A stretch of DNA of 64,000 bases, taken from Zygaena filipendulae (lineage: Eukaryota > Arthropoda > Insecta > Lepidoptera > Zygaenidae). Below the pieces are notes generated by a model, which saw only the letters and a program-made list of their open reading frames with translations, did not search any database and was not told the origin of the DNA. Both the position numbers and the translations under genes were made by a program. This document shows, piece after piece, positions 24,261 through 36,800 of this stretch (position 1 is its first letter; the number at the start of each line of letters is the position of its first letter). Where the stretch lies: NCBI GenBank assembly GCA_907165275.2, contig OU015652.1, positions 11,175,001 through 11,239,000 of the forward strand. Direction: 5' to 3'.

Positions 24261-26937
24261 AAAAAAATAAAAAAATAAAATTCGGAATATCGTCGCTAAG
24301 AATTATACTACGAGTAATTTCACCACATAAAAAATATAATGTTATAGCCCCTTTATTCTTAAATGTAAAAAAAATAATTTGAAAAATATCTTTTAAGTAT
24401 AAGTGTGTTAAAAAAAATATTTTACATAGCACGGCGGGACCAAATTTCTTAAACGAAATTTTAAAAAACTCAAATATTTGCTTTAACATTTTGCCCAGAC
24501 TGCTAGACTGGCATTTTTTTTGAACAACATTATATATGTGACTTAAATATGAACACAAACATAATATTAATTTATTATTTATTCATATTTAAATAAAAAT
24601 TGCACCATATTGAAAGTTTCGACTACATCTGCAAAGATCTGTACACTTATAACGCAGTTACATCTATGTGTACGCTGTACTTAGCATTTGCATCTAATTA
24701 ATCCAATAAGTTAATTAAGACAGGGTGACATGCGGAACCCCCCTAGCGGGTGGGCAGGGGAGGGGGTGGAAAATGCATCGTCCGCGACGCAATCCGCGCT
24801 CGATTTTTGCCTCTACTTTTTGCTACTAGGTCGAGTTTGGTGTGGTTTTCGTATAATTCGAGGACGCGGGTTTTACTTCTGGAATAAACCTTTGCCTATC
24901 CATAGAAAAAAACCGAGTAACAGGTAAAACAAAAAAAAAACAAAATTAAATTCGGAATATCGTCGCTCAAAATTATACCATAAGTAATTTCAGTAAACAA
25001 AAAATTAGTCCCTTTATTCTAAAATATAAAAAAAAAATACTAAATACAACATCTTTTAAGTATAAGTATGTGGAAAATATTTTTTATAGCGCGCTATATT
25101 TTCTTCTGTCATGGTATTGCAGCTTCTAATTCCTATACTTAAATTTTCTTCCATAGAACCTGAGAAAGCAGAAGTAACAGCAAAGTTTCCCGCCTATACT
25201 GGTTGTGACTTTTTTTGCGGTTAAGGAAAAAAGAGTGTCTTTGAAACCATGATGTGCATATCTAACAGCTACTGAGGGTATCAAATTAGAAATACAAGGG
25301 GATATTGCCCAGCCCTCGAGCTTACCCAAAACTAGAAACATCAATTGTCACTGCTATGTATGACAAGTACCTAAGTAAAAAAGGACAGAGCAGACCAACT
25401 GTAATTAAAGCCAGTGCCTATCCTATAAAATTTAAATAATAGTTTGGATTTTACGACGTTTTTTAGATCGGAAGCAGTGCATATTTTTATCTTTTAACAT
25501 TCAACTCAAAACTTGGAATCAACGACAGTGATTGCATCATTGTTTAATTGTTAATCACAGATCAGGCTTTTGCACGGATGTGACCAACTGAATAAAACAA
25601 TTATTCACGAAAAAGGATCGAAGCATTGAAAACATATTGCCGGCTAAAGATTATTTATATCAACATTAGCTTTGAGCGGTGTACTAAGGAGGACATGCGT
25701 GGGGACAACTTCTTGTACCGCATCAAGATATAAGAAGGATATGGATCCTTCTAATAGGCTAGTGAAAACCAAATTCGGGAACCCGTATGGACTAGCTTGC
25801 TCCTAGCTTCTAGAGCACGCTTTGAATTCATTCGGTTTAAATGCTAAGTGCAGTGTACAACTAGATAAATGCAACTGCGTAAAAATTCACTTAAAGTTTA
25901 CAGAGCTTTGCGGGTGTTGTGGAAAGTGTCAGTGAAAGTGCATTTTTAATTTAAATATTGATAAATAATAAATTAATAATTCTCTTTGATTCATGTTTAA
26001 GTCTGTTGTTAATTGATTTACTTTTTACTCCGACTGCTAGACTGGGAATGTTTGAAAACGAGTTAATTGGTTTGTTTTTTAAATTCCGCGTTAAGGAATT
26101 CAGTCTCGTTGCTCTATGCAAAATGTTTTTTAACACATTTACACTTAAAAGATGTTCTAGTAACACTTTTATATTCTACAATAAAGGGGTTACAATACCT
26201 ACAATATTTTTTATATACTGAATTTACTCATACTATAATTCTGAGCAACAATATTCCGATTTTGTTTTTTTGTTTTTCCCCGTTACTCTGTTTTTTTCTA
26301 TAGAGAGGCAAAAGGTTTATTATAGAAATAAAACCCTTATCGTTGAATTATACGAAAACGCCACCAAACTTGACCTAGTAGCCATATAGAGGTAAAAATC
26401 GAGCGCGGATTGCGTCGCGGATGATGCATTTTCCACCCCCTCCTCTGCCCATCCGCTGCGGGGGGTTCTGCATGTCACCCTGTCTTAATTAACTTATTGG
26501 ATTAATTAGATGCAAATGCTAAGTACAGCGTACACATAGATGTAACTGCGTTATAAGTGTACAGATCTTTGCAGATGTAGATGTAGATGTAGTCGAAACT
26601 GTCAATAATGGTGCAATTTTTATTTAAATATGAATAAATAATAAATTAATATTATATTTGTGTTCATGTTTAAGTTACATATATTATGTTGTTCAAAAAC
26701 AATGCCAGTCTAGCAGTCTGGGCAAAAAGTTAAAGCAATTATTTGAGATTTTTTAAATTTCATTTAAGAAATTCGGTTTTTTTTTTTTAACACACTTATA
26801 CTTAAAAGATGTTTTTCAAATAATTTTTTTTATATTTGAGAATAAAGGGGCTATAACATTATATTTTTTATATGGTGAAATTACTCGTAGTATAATTCTT
26901 AGCGACGATATTCCGATTTTTTTTTTTTTAATTTTTT

Positions 26938-27204
26938 TTGTTTTTGCCAGTTGCTCGGTTTTTTTCTATGGACGGGCAAAAAGTTTATTCCAGAAATGAA
27001 ACCCTCGTCCTCGATTTATATGAAAACGATACCAAACTCGACCTAGTAGCTATATGTGGGCAGAAATCGAGCGTAGTCTGCGACGCGGGCGATGGACTCT
27101 TTCCCCCCCTCCCCTGCCCACCCCAGGGGGGGCTCCTCGTGTCACCCGGTCTAAATCAGCTTAGTTTGACCCAAGGATCAACTGTTCCAAGCGGCGTCCT
27201 TTGA
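26938..27204 (+). other. Open frame inside foldback arm, right copy
   Basis: Mirror copy of the frame at 23994-24260. It has 88 codons, the same start and the same end (TQGSTVPSGVL). The only changes lie in the central GC-rich part. Function unknown. Confidence 0.3.
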
Positions 27205-27589
27205 GACAAAAATGCAAGGTACCCCTATACCGAATGACCAATAAAACCCCTACTATAGTGGGATCCAACCCTCATGCGTGTAAACTGTAAGGAAATTGTG
27301 GCAATCATAGAGATCTATTTATAGGTATAAGATATTAGCTAGGTACCTACTCGAATTATAGCAGCGAAGGAGACCGCTCCTTCAGACAAACCCAGTGCCC
27401 GTCCGAAGCTCTGCAAGTTCACAAACAGTTAACCTAGTTTAGACTCCAAGGCTAAACGACAGGATTGCGTGTCAACCATAAATGTAGAATAATATTATAA
27501 TCTATCTCGTCCGTTCGTATGAACGCATAATACTCGTAGTTATGTTACGCATCTATACACTAATACCGAGTACCTATACATATTATAAA

Positions 27590-27747
27590 AAGGTTAATTT
27601 TGGAGATTTGAACTGTCGAACATCATACTAAAAATAAAAAGCTACACTATTCCCGAGTGATATAGACACTTACTTTGTATCTAGACTGTAGAGTTCCCGC
27701 GGGAATGCCAAAGTTTACGCGGGTGGAAACTGCGGGGGAACAATTAG
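27590..27747 (+). mobile_element. Helitron-like element, decayed
   Basis: Ends TTTACGCGGGTGGAAACTGCGGGGG then AACAATTAG (in place of ACAGCTAG). It contains GAGTTCCCGCGGGAATGCC. Confidence 0.55.
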
Positions 27748-27816
27748 TTTCATGTAGGTAAACCAAAGTTATCACTCGATAAGCCCCGAAGTCTGGGAAC
27801 AAGCCAATTATTTCCA

Positions 27817-28012
27817 CTAACTGGTGTTCCCCGCGGTTTTACCCGCGTTTTTTTTAGAGTTTCGTCGGGGATTCCGAGATAAAAAGGACCCTATGTCCTT
27901 TTCTGTACCCATGACAACATGTAGGCATACAAAATTTCATAATGAGTTGATATGACGTGAAGGCGATAAACACAATCAAACAAACAAACTTTTGCATTTA
28001 TAATAGTAAGGA
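27817..28012 (-). mobile_element. Helitron-like (LEP1-type) element
   Basis: Starts CTAACTGGTGTTCCCCGCGG and contains the blocks GGGATTCCGAGATAAAAAGG and CCTATGTCCTTTTCTGTACC. It ends TTTATAATAGTAAGGA. Confidence 0.65.
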
Positions 28013-28081
28013 TTAAAGATAATTATGACAATAATTAAATAAATTCTACTATTATGTTCGTGCGCAACTTATCTTGCGCAC

Positions 28082-28120
28082 GTTGCTATGGCAACTAGAC
28101 GTTGTTATTTACAAATAAGC
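28082..28120 (+). promoter_or_regulatory. X-box-like (RFX site) palindrome in direct repeat, copy 1
   Basis: GTTGCTATGGCAAC (28082-28095) is one base from a perfect X-box half-site pair (GTTGCC-AT-GGCAAC), the RFX factor motif of ciliary genes. The site and the following GACGTTGTTATTTACAA recur at 28374-28412. Binding is an inference from the motif only. Confidence 0.4.
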
Positions 28121-28373
28121 TGGCCACAGAGCTAAGATGTGCAACATGAAAAAATTTTGTCGCGCCATTTTATCGATTCTTGTCGACATATTATATTATA
28201 TCGTTTTGTCTACCGGCAGCAAAAAATTTTAACCGAATCTAGTCAACCTAATACTCCACTACTAAACCTTTTTGCTTGGACGCCCACAAATATTTATCGT
28301 ATCGACAATTTTATCTTTCGTTCGATAAACATATCCTGGCGCGCATCGGCCTACAGGCATTCACAGTCGAAAC

Positions 28374-28412
28374 GTTGATATGGCAACAAGACGTTGTTAT
28401 TTACAATAAGCA
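28374..28412 (+). promoter_or_regulatory. X-box-like site in direct repeat, copy 2
   Basis: GTTGATATGGCAAC (28374-28387) followed by GACGTTGTTATTTACAA, a direct repeat of 28082-28120 at a distance of 292 bp. It may be a duplicated regulatory site or the ends of an unrecognised insertion. Confidence 0.4.
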
Positions 28413-30539
28413 GAGATACAAAATAAGGAGTAAACTCCAGTCGTGCGTCGGAGCTAGATTTAAGATTGCATCCAATGACGTTCTATATGTGTTAAAGGAG
28501 GCTTGCATCTATCTAATCATTCTAATCTATTGATGTTAAATGGGATTTATTGAGCTCAATAAGTTACGTATAAACTGTGTCAGATATAGTTACGTATATA
28601 GGTACATTGGAAAAGGTGATTACTACGTGGAGATCATAAAACAATTAAGTAGTAAATTAAGTAGTACGTGTTTTTTATTTAGGTCAGTAATTTTTATCTT
28701 ATAATAACTATACTTAAACAATCATAAACGAGATTCAAGGTTAAAGTATGATGGTAATGACCACTTGATGACGGAAAAATAGTTGATAAGTCATATTATA
28801 TCGGTACCTACCATAAGTTACCTACTTGCTTTTATCATACCTATACACTACAATTGATGGGCAATGCTAATGATATTGTAGTTTTCTTCGGAGTTGAATG
28901 ATGTTGTGAACATAATGACTTGTATTGTAGTTATTTGAACCTAAGTATTAATTCGTATAGTTCATTCTGATTGGGTACCTACACTTTCTTAGAGTTTGAG
29001 TAGGTAAGTACAACAAATTAAATTTTCAATTTTACCAAACGTTAAATTTATAATAATATGGAGATGAGTTCCGCATAGAACAAGACATGGAAATTTGTCG
29101 CTGATAAGCAAATTGAGATAAGGTGCCAACATCTCGTTACATACGTGTAGTTATACCTACTTAGGTAGGTACCTAGTTTCTTCTTAAAATACCTACGTAT
29201 AAATCTGTGAAAATATGTATATCCTTGGTAATTACACAAACCCCGGCCGTTAGTTTACAGCCAAATTATACCATTCGGCTGCAATGAACCTACACGGTTT
29301 TGGACACTATTAAGTAGAAACATCATAAAACCAAAAATCTTGAATTCTTAATACAAGATCAGAATTGGCGGCCTAAAAAACATACATACAGCCGAATGCA
29401 GAACTTCCTCCTTTTTGGAAGTCGGTTAATGAGAAACAAAAGATTTAAAAGTTAATCTAGAATACATAGTACGCTCTCTCTAATCTATTATCATGTCATC
29501 GTCATCGTGACCCTAATGAACTTCGGGCCTTCGGCGAACTAAAATACCGACTTAGCAGAAAACAAATCTGGCAACGCTGTCCAATATCCACAAAGATTTC
29601 ACTGCATCGTGCACCGCTCCAACCCATACCGATCGCGTTTGGTTTTGTTTTTAGGTGCACTAAAAAGTTTCTAGACCGAATGGAAAGATTATCCATAAAG
29701 ATATCCCACCATTAGGTATCTACATATTACGACAAAATCATATCTTCAGTCAGACTAATTTTTTTATACTCGTCTAATACGAATTAGATGTGTTTTATAC
29801 TATATCTAATTTAAAAGACAAATACCACAGCTTCATCAAAGAAAGTTCCATAGGTTCTTATTAAATAAATAACAAAAACTTTCTAAACTTTGATATGTAC
29901 AAATGACATTGATCAAATGCAATACAAAAGGCGATTCTGACGAATAAGAATTTGGAAGTGGGCGATGCAGCGCGTCGCTGGATAGCTTTGCCTCAACGGA
30001 ACTTGTTTTAAAAAAATACCTTTCTGACTTGTAGTCACTTTCACTTTTTTTTATATAACACTAAATCGATGTGTGCATTGTAACAGTTAAAATTCATCGA
30101 TATTTAAAGACTCTGTGCTAAGTACTTGTTTCTTGGCGATTGTCTTCACCTTTTAGCATCGATATGATAAATGACAATATTCGATGATGAGAATAGCACA
30201 CATTGGAAGATTTTACGAATATTTTATTTCTCTGTCAGCTCATCGAATATAATATGTATCACTTACCTACTTTCGATTCGTTTCGATTATTATTTTTGTG
30301 ATTCATTTGTGTTTCAATGTATTTAATCATCGACGGTGCTCGTTAAAAAAGCATTACCTACCTATTTTCTTTGTCTGTAAAAATACACTATTGTTAGGTT
30401 TCAATGAATCTTTTCTTATGAAATTGAGGTGAGAATCTGCATTACTACCTATTAAATGAACATTAAATAATAAAGAAGTACCAAGTGCCAACTATCTCAA
30501 ATAGTTTACTCACCAAAATATTTTCGTAATTATGATGAA
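28413..30539. other. No gene recognised
   Basis: Contains the terminal fragment of the AAGTCGGTT repeat family at about 29378-29430 and otherwise AT-rich DNA. The frame at 29502-29696 (minus) has no recognisable motif. Confidence 0.45.
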
Positions 30540-30740
30540 ACTAGCGGGTTCCGACACTGGCCCTCTCGTTATATTTGGAGATGGCGCAGAAGTTCCGGGA
30601 CAAGAAGTACCTACCCTATGCCCTTTTCTGTAACCCTGACAATGTGTTCGCAAAATTTCGTCATGCATGATCGTTTTAGTAGTTAAGGCATGAAAGTGAA
30701 AAAAAAAACAAATAAAGAAACCCTTTTTCGCATTTATTCA
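30540..30740 (-). mobile_element. Decayed Helitron-like element
   Basis: Contains GACAAGAAGTACCTACCCTATG, TGACAATGTGTTCGCAAAAT and TTAAGGCATGAAAGTG in the usual order. Both ends are degraded. Confidence 0.5.
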
Positions 30741-33414
30741 TTTTGATCATATCCGAAATAGTATTTATTTATCTATTAATTGACAGAAATCAATTAAATT
30801 ACAAAATATCTGGGTCACCGATAAGTTGTTAAGTAGAAAAACAAACACTCATATTTCATTGCCTGAAAACACGGATAAAATGACGTTTTCTAAAAATGAA
30901 ACCTAGCTAGATCGATTAATCGCCCTCGAAACCCCCTGCATACTAAATTTCATGAAAATCGTTGGAGCCGTTTCCGAGATTCAGATTATATACATATATA
31001 TAAGAATTGCTCGTTTAAAGATAGCAGATATACATAGATAGATATTATCCACTCATAAAACTTATATATTCTTTTATTTTCATTTCATTAAGAACCAGGA
31101 ATACCTAATTACATGAACAATCAACAAGTAACTGCGAATCCGTGTGGATTAAAAAGACACCTGTGACACTCCATAAATACAAGCGGACCCATTTAACTCC
31201 CTTCTACCGAAGTACTACTAATACTTTTACAGGCGCACGGCTCATTCGTATAAGAGTATAGTATTATATTATCTATGGTATAAGTATTAATTATTATGTG
31301 AGTGTGTTTGGCTCGCGCCGGGGCGCAGCGAGCGACAGAGTTGTGTCCAACCCACACACAGCAGTAATAGCCTATCCGCTATCACCACCACCTTGTGGCG
31401 AGGCGTGGAGAGGTGGAGAGGCACGAAGTTGGCGCAGAGTGTCTCTTCTGGACGTATAGTAATAGTTACTATTCTTTGGCAAAAGTTGCCACGGTAGGTC
31501 TGTAACGCGTTGTAATTGCGCGATGCCATCAATCATGATCGACGACACGATTGGACCTTTACCAGTTACGACTAGCGCAGTGAATTAAACCGTGAAAAAT
31601 GTTCACTTTTATGAACAACGTGACAAATACGTATACGTTTTGGTTTGATTCCGAAACACATTTCGGACATTTGGTTCATTTTTTTTTTCACACGGTCACT
31701 GAAATAAAGAAAATAATTTTATTTACAACAACAAAATTTAAACCTATTAAAATTACCTAAAATCTATATAAACATTACTAAAAATCTCCGACAAAACAGT
31801 TTCAGAGCAAACAACTTTAAACACGGAACCCAAAAAATAATAATATTATAATTATATGCAATCCTAATATAAAAAATGCTAATTTGAGTTTGTTTGTTTA
31901 TTTGCTCCGTTTTCACGCCTTATCTGTTCAACCGATCATCATAAAATTTTAAAATTTCGCATACCTACACGTTGTCACCTATACAAAAAAGGAGGGTCAC
32001 CTTTCATCCAGAAAAAAAAATTCTATTCCTTTTTTAAAGAAATTGATTGACCAAATATACCGATAATTTATGTTTCTACCTATATTTACTGTTCGATTGT
32101 GCGTAAAAATAAATAATAATAGTAATTCCTTCATTAGAGCAAAAGCGGATGTAGAAAATAGTTTAGGACATTAATATCCGCTTCAGTATAAAACTCTGCT
32201 GCAAATATTATTGCTCTGTATACCGATACAGAGCAATAATATTTGCAGCAGAGTAGTTCAACTGGTAGTATGGTACAATACAAATACAAAAAAGTGATAC
32301 AAACTTGTATCACTAGTGTGTACAAAAATACAAGCTTAATCCCTCGGGTTTTGTTACAACCACAGCATGACAGTTCAACTGGTACAGATAATACAACCTA
32401 TCGCTCAATGATAATATGCAGCCAGGTAGGTATTTAGTTCTTACAGTTTCCGCTTTGTGATTAACTGACGTTGCAAAAAATTATGTATAAGCAGCGGTGA
32501 TCCAATTTAGTAACTTTCACCGTTGCCCCCATCATCGAAATAATCGATGGCCACTCCGCCGGGTGCCGTGCCGTTACTTTATACGCCGCGCCGCGCCGGC
32601 ACGACTGCCTGCAGTCGATTGAAATTGGTCGTTCTTCATTCGTCCAATGTAAATTCAATTTGTGTTACCTACATCGATCTAGCGTAACACTTTACCGTCG
32701 CGCGTTGTCGTAATCATATTGTTTTTTTTTTTGTATCAATTTTTTATTAATATTAATCTTATATCCATGATAATTTATTAGAATATAAAGAATATGGTTA
32801 TGTAACAAATGAACATTTATTTAAATTTTATTCTTATATCTAAGTAAAAACATTATCGTTTAAATAAATATCAAACTTCAATGCCAGCTCAAGAAGTTAA
32901 CACATTCTACTGTCCATCTTGAAAATAAAATATGAGAATTTTACACGCGTTATATTAAACACACGGAACATAGTGGTCTTAAGTCTCATAATCTTTATTC
33001 AAATACACTAAACATCACGTTTTAGGACTCTTTCGTCTCATAATATTATTGATTCTCCTTAAATGATAATATAATAAATACGAAACAAAGCTCATATGTA
33101 GCACCCAAAGTGGCTTCTCTCCAAAAAAAAACATACATAATTATAATATTTACTATTACAAATCTCCTAAATCTATCCAAGTAATTCATAATGAAATATT
33201 TTAATGTTATATTCAATGCAGTGCAAGTTGAAGTAATCCAAAACACTTTAAAAAAGCTGACCGTGTTCCTTTTTTTATGGTTTGTTTGTAAATAATTCAT
33301 TGTGATTTTTTTGTGTTGAAGTGGCACCACTTTGGGTTCCATTATCACAATCATTACCAATCTTCTATATTATTAGCTAGCTGGGTGCATCGAGCAAAGT
33401 ATTTTGATCAATAT
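30741..33414. other. No gene recognised; two GC-rich patches and a hairpin
   Basis: GC-rich patches lie at about 31300-31520 and 32540-32640 (CGCCGCGCCGCGCCGGCACG). A strong hairpin is at 32193-32254. A decayed Helitron-like trace runs from 31860 to 31985. None of this gives a supported open frame. It lies downstream of the MCORP 3' end. Confidence 0.45.
32193..32254. repeat. Perfect 29-bp inverted repeat with 4-nt loop
   Basis: The left arm ACTCTGCTGCAAATATTATT continues with GCTCTGTAT. After the loop ACCG the exact reverse complement follows. A smaller palindrome AGTGATACAAACTTGTATCACT lies just downstream (32294-32315). The first arm has no long open frame. Confidence 0.9.
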
Positions 33415-33420
33415 TTTATT
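33415..33420 (-). terminator. Polyadenylation signal of MCORP
   Basis: AATAAA on the minus strand, about 44 bases after the MCORP stop codon. It is the first canonical signal downstream, so the 3' UTR is probably short. Confidence 0.6.
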
Positions 33421-33463
33421 GGTAACTCTGGTCTGAACTACGATCTAGCAACCAAGGCATTAA

Positions 33464-33834
33464 TTATATTAAAAAGTATTCTGGACCCACATACGAACCA
33501 CATTTAGGAAAATCTGGGGGCGCCTGCACAAAATCGCCATGTTCCCCTACCTTGATAACGAAATCAAATCCCCTAGTCCAATGTGACGATCTTTCATCCC
33601 TCATCATCCAATACCCGGGGTTATCGGCTTTAAATCTTAATGCAACCACACCCAATTTGGGCACCACGATTGTGTCCTTTATCACTGGGTCCACAAGGTT
33701 CTTTTTCGTAAACAACGTTCCTTCATCGTTCATCTTCATTACTAATTCTTTGTCCATGCTCACGTTGAACTCTCTGATACCGATCACATTGAAACTGTAG
33801 CCATGAAGATGGAATATATGATCCGTTTCACCAC
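33464..33834 (-). CDS. MCORP: MCORP coding exon 5 (domain 3 and stop)
   Basis: Acceptor TTACAG|GTGGTG. Encodes residues 503-625: GGETDHIFHLHGYSFNVIG (trinuclear-site motif intact), VALRFKADNPGYWMM, then RDERSSHW where HCHxxxH is expected. It ends PKCGSYVGPEYFLI and a stop. The C-terminal cysteine near PKCG matches the usual end of insect multicopper oxidases, so the end looks natural rather than truncated. Confidence 0.88.
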
Positions 33835-36800
33835 CTGTAATCGATAATTTGATAAGTTATTATATAATTCAGGTAAAGTAATTAGAGGGTGCTGAATAAA
33901 GTAGCACCCTCTGAAATGTCTACTTCGAATCTAAATCAGATATTATTTAGTTACATAAAAATATTTTTTTATTTAAGTGCTAAACTAATTTATATTAATC
34001 GTTGTGATCAGAGTATTGAGGGTTCTAAATCTATAGATTACGCAATACGTATTTTGAATGTTTTCACATTGACAAACCATCGCTACATCGCAAGTAGTAA
34101 GTAGATTTTATATTAATTTTGAAGAATTTATAGTGTTAAGTGTTAACATAAAAAATTCTTAGTATTAAGGAGCAATTAATAGTGGAGCTTAACTGATGTA
34201 AGCATAATTAATAAAAAAACATACATACAGCAGAACAGAGAACCTCCTTCATCTTGGAAGGTTTCATATTTTGGACTTTTTGTGTCGCTAGAATTGCTCT
34301 AAAGTCGTTATTTACTCGTAATTGCTTCGTGAAAGTAACGTGTACGAAGTGAAATTTATTAAAAATAAAATAATCACGTCACTCAAATGTTTGTAAGTAC
34401 TCGTTACGATATAATCTTTGATTATACAGGGTGTAAAGTTGAAGAAGGGTCTTATTCAAACCATCATTAACTAACGCTTAGATGTAACTAAACAATATAA
34501 ATAAAAACAGCAAAAAAATCATTTCTGTTGTATGGGAGCCCACCTTAAATACCTACAGACGGACGGACGGACGGACGGGCAACGAAGTCTTAGTAATAGG
34601 GTCCCATTTTAACCTTGGGTACGGAACTCTAAAAACCAACGAATTAATAACACATATATCCTAAACTTGGATTTACGTGGGTAGGTAAATGACCTTTAAA
34701 TTAGATTTTTCAGCGCGTTAGCAACACTTAAAAGAAAGGGGCGTTGACCTACAAAAGAAAAGCTATGATCCATCAGCACGTGGCGCGACCCAATCTCAAT
34801 TATTTTTGAAATTCTAACTAATACTTATTATAAATGCGAAAGTGAGTTAGTTTGTTACGCTTTCACGGCTCAACGGCTTAACCGCTCATCATGAAATTTG
34901 GTAATACACGTTGTCAAGGATACAGAGAAGGACATAGGGTACTTTTTATCGCGGAATTCCTGCGGGAACTCTGAAATTACCGCGAATGAAACCGCGGGGA
35001 ACAGCTAGTGTTGATATAAATATTACTTTTTGCCTTAAAAACACAGATGATTATTTTCTTCGTGGAAATTTGCATAACTATGATTAAATGAAATACGTAT
35101 AAGGTACGTAAAAAAAATAGTTAAGTTCAAACTAAAAAGTCTTTGGAGGATTTTTTTTTCTAATTGGTAAAGTAAAAATTAAAAAAAAAAATAAACTGAC
35201 TTCAAGAGTTCCGTTGTCAGTCTCCGAAACTTATCATCATTTATAATTAATTATATCAAATTTAAATAGAACCATTACGGAATAAACCCCTTTCGAACAA
35301 AAAAAAGAATTTTGCAAATCCGTCATATATGACGGAGTTATGCCTGAACAGTGAACATACATAAAAAAAACATCCGAATTGGTAACCTCCTCCTTTTTGA
35401 AGTCGGTTAAAAGGCACGTGTGTAATCGTCATTGTTCCGCGCGCTAAACAACTACATAATATAGTACGACCACAACATACAGTCGATCTTTTGAACGATG
35501 TAACTTTTGTTTCTTTCATTTTTCGGTTGCAATCAAAAACATAACGGTTTTGTGATTGCAATATGCATGTTTTGACACCTACAATATCTAGCAATAACCA
35601 GAATCAACATACTTCAAAATTAATTAATCACAAAATCGCTATTTTTCTGATTGAAACTGAGATATGATAGCAACAAAAGTTACATAACTGCATCGCTTCT
35701 CGGCCTTTTGGCTAAGATCAAAGTGTACATAACTGCCCTGCAGATCGTCGCACTTTAGTGATACCTACTGCACTTTTTCTATCAAATTATGTTACTGTGA
35801 GTATTTTCGTTGTGCTGAATGCTTACAGACTCAAAAGTGTCTGGCAGACGTTACATAAATACATATGTAGGTACCTACTTGTGCAACAAAGGTGCTTATA
35901 TTTTTATCAATTTGAAGTATAATTGAAAATGATCTAAAGATAATTCATGTAGGTTACGTAATTAGTTTTACAAACTGTGTTTTAAGACTTTACCCAAAGT
36001 TCTCTTGCAAAATAAATTCCTTTCGCTTTTTTTGTTGTTCAAACATTTTGTTTGCAACTTAGTGTATTATGAATGTACGAGTATATAGGTGCCTAGTTGA
36101 GTAACGGCGTCGTTTTGAAGACAAATGTTGATAGTTCGGACGCCTTCCGCCGGAGTAAGTGTTAGTAAACTCATGTTATTTCCAGCTTTCCATGGAACGA
36201 AAGTCGTTAGAGCCTTTTAAGGCTATTTAAACTAAATATGACAACGGACGTCGGGTCCTAGATACCTATATCCCAGATAACTTGTGATGTAAAAAAGTTG
36301 TAAAAAACATAAACCGACTTCAAAACACGAATTTAATAAGGAATAAAAAAAAAAAAATCCACCGATCTTGGAAACTATACCAAACCGATGTTAAGAGATA
36401 CTTGGACATAGATAAGCAATAGTGTGTTAACCCCTCAGAAGAATGTTAACCCACACTGGAGAAAATTTGAGTAAATCGTGTTTTAAAATTGTAGCGCCAT
36501 TTTGTGTCAACATTTTTTATGTTCAACAATTTGTTGGTATTTAAACAATGCAGGTAATAAAGTAAACATATAATTAATAAACGTTCTGTATCTCCCAATA
36601 AAGCGTTCTTTCTTATCAATAACTTAATTTTGTGGGTTAACATGTTATTGCTTATCGGCGTCCACTTAATCCATTAAAAAAAAGAGTTAGTGCAAGTTGT
36701 TTCTGAGAAATATGTGAATAAACATACATAACTACATGCATAACTACATAAACTTAAAAATTTGGCACACTTTAGAAGCCCATTATGACATCTACGAATA

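Larger units (their letters stand above)
23947..27259. mobile_element. Large foldback (inverted-repeat) element
   Basis: The ends ACTATAGTAGTCGGGGTTTT and, inverted, AAAACCCCTACTATAGT are terminal inverted repeats next to possible TA duplications. Two arms of about 1.15 kb (23947-25093 and about 26110-27259) are inverted copies of each other. Each arm holds two tandem copies of a roughly 670-bp unit, so GACCGGGTGAC (24046) recurs as GACAGGGTGAC (24720), and inverted at about 26480 and 27150. The outer unit in both arms carries the same open frame (23994-24260 minus and 26938-27204 plus), whose first 45 residues are identical. No transposase was recognised, so it looks non-autonomous. Confidence 0.75.

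Noticed and set aside
24199..24558. 119-codon minus-strand frame in the foldback element
   Set aside because: Phe/Ile-rich because of T runs and not kept in the other copies of the unit.
35692..35727. Functional U2 snRNA gene
   Set aside because: Only about 35 of some 190 nucleotides are present and target-site duplications flank it.
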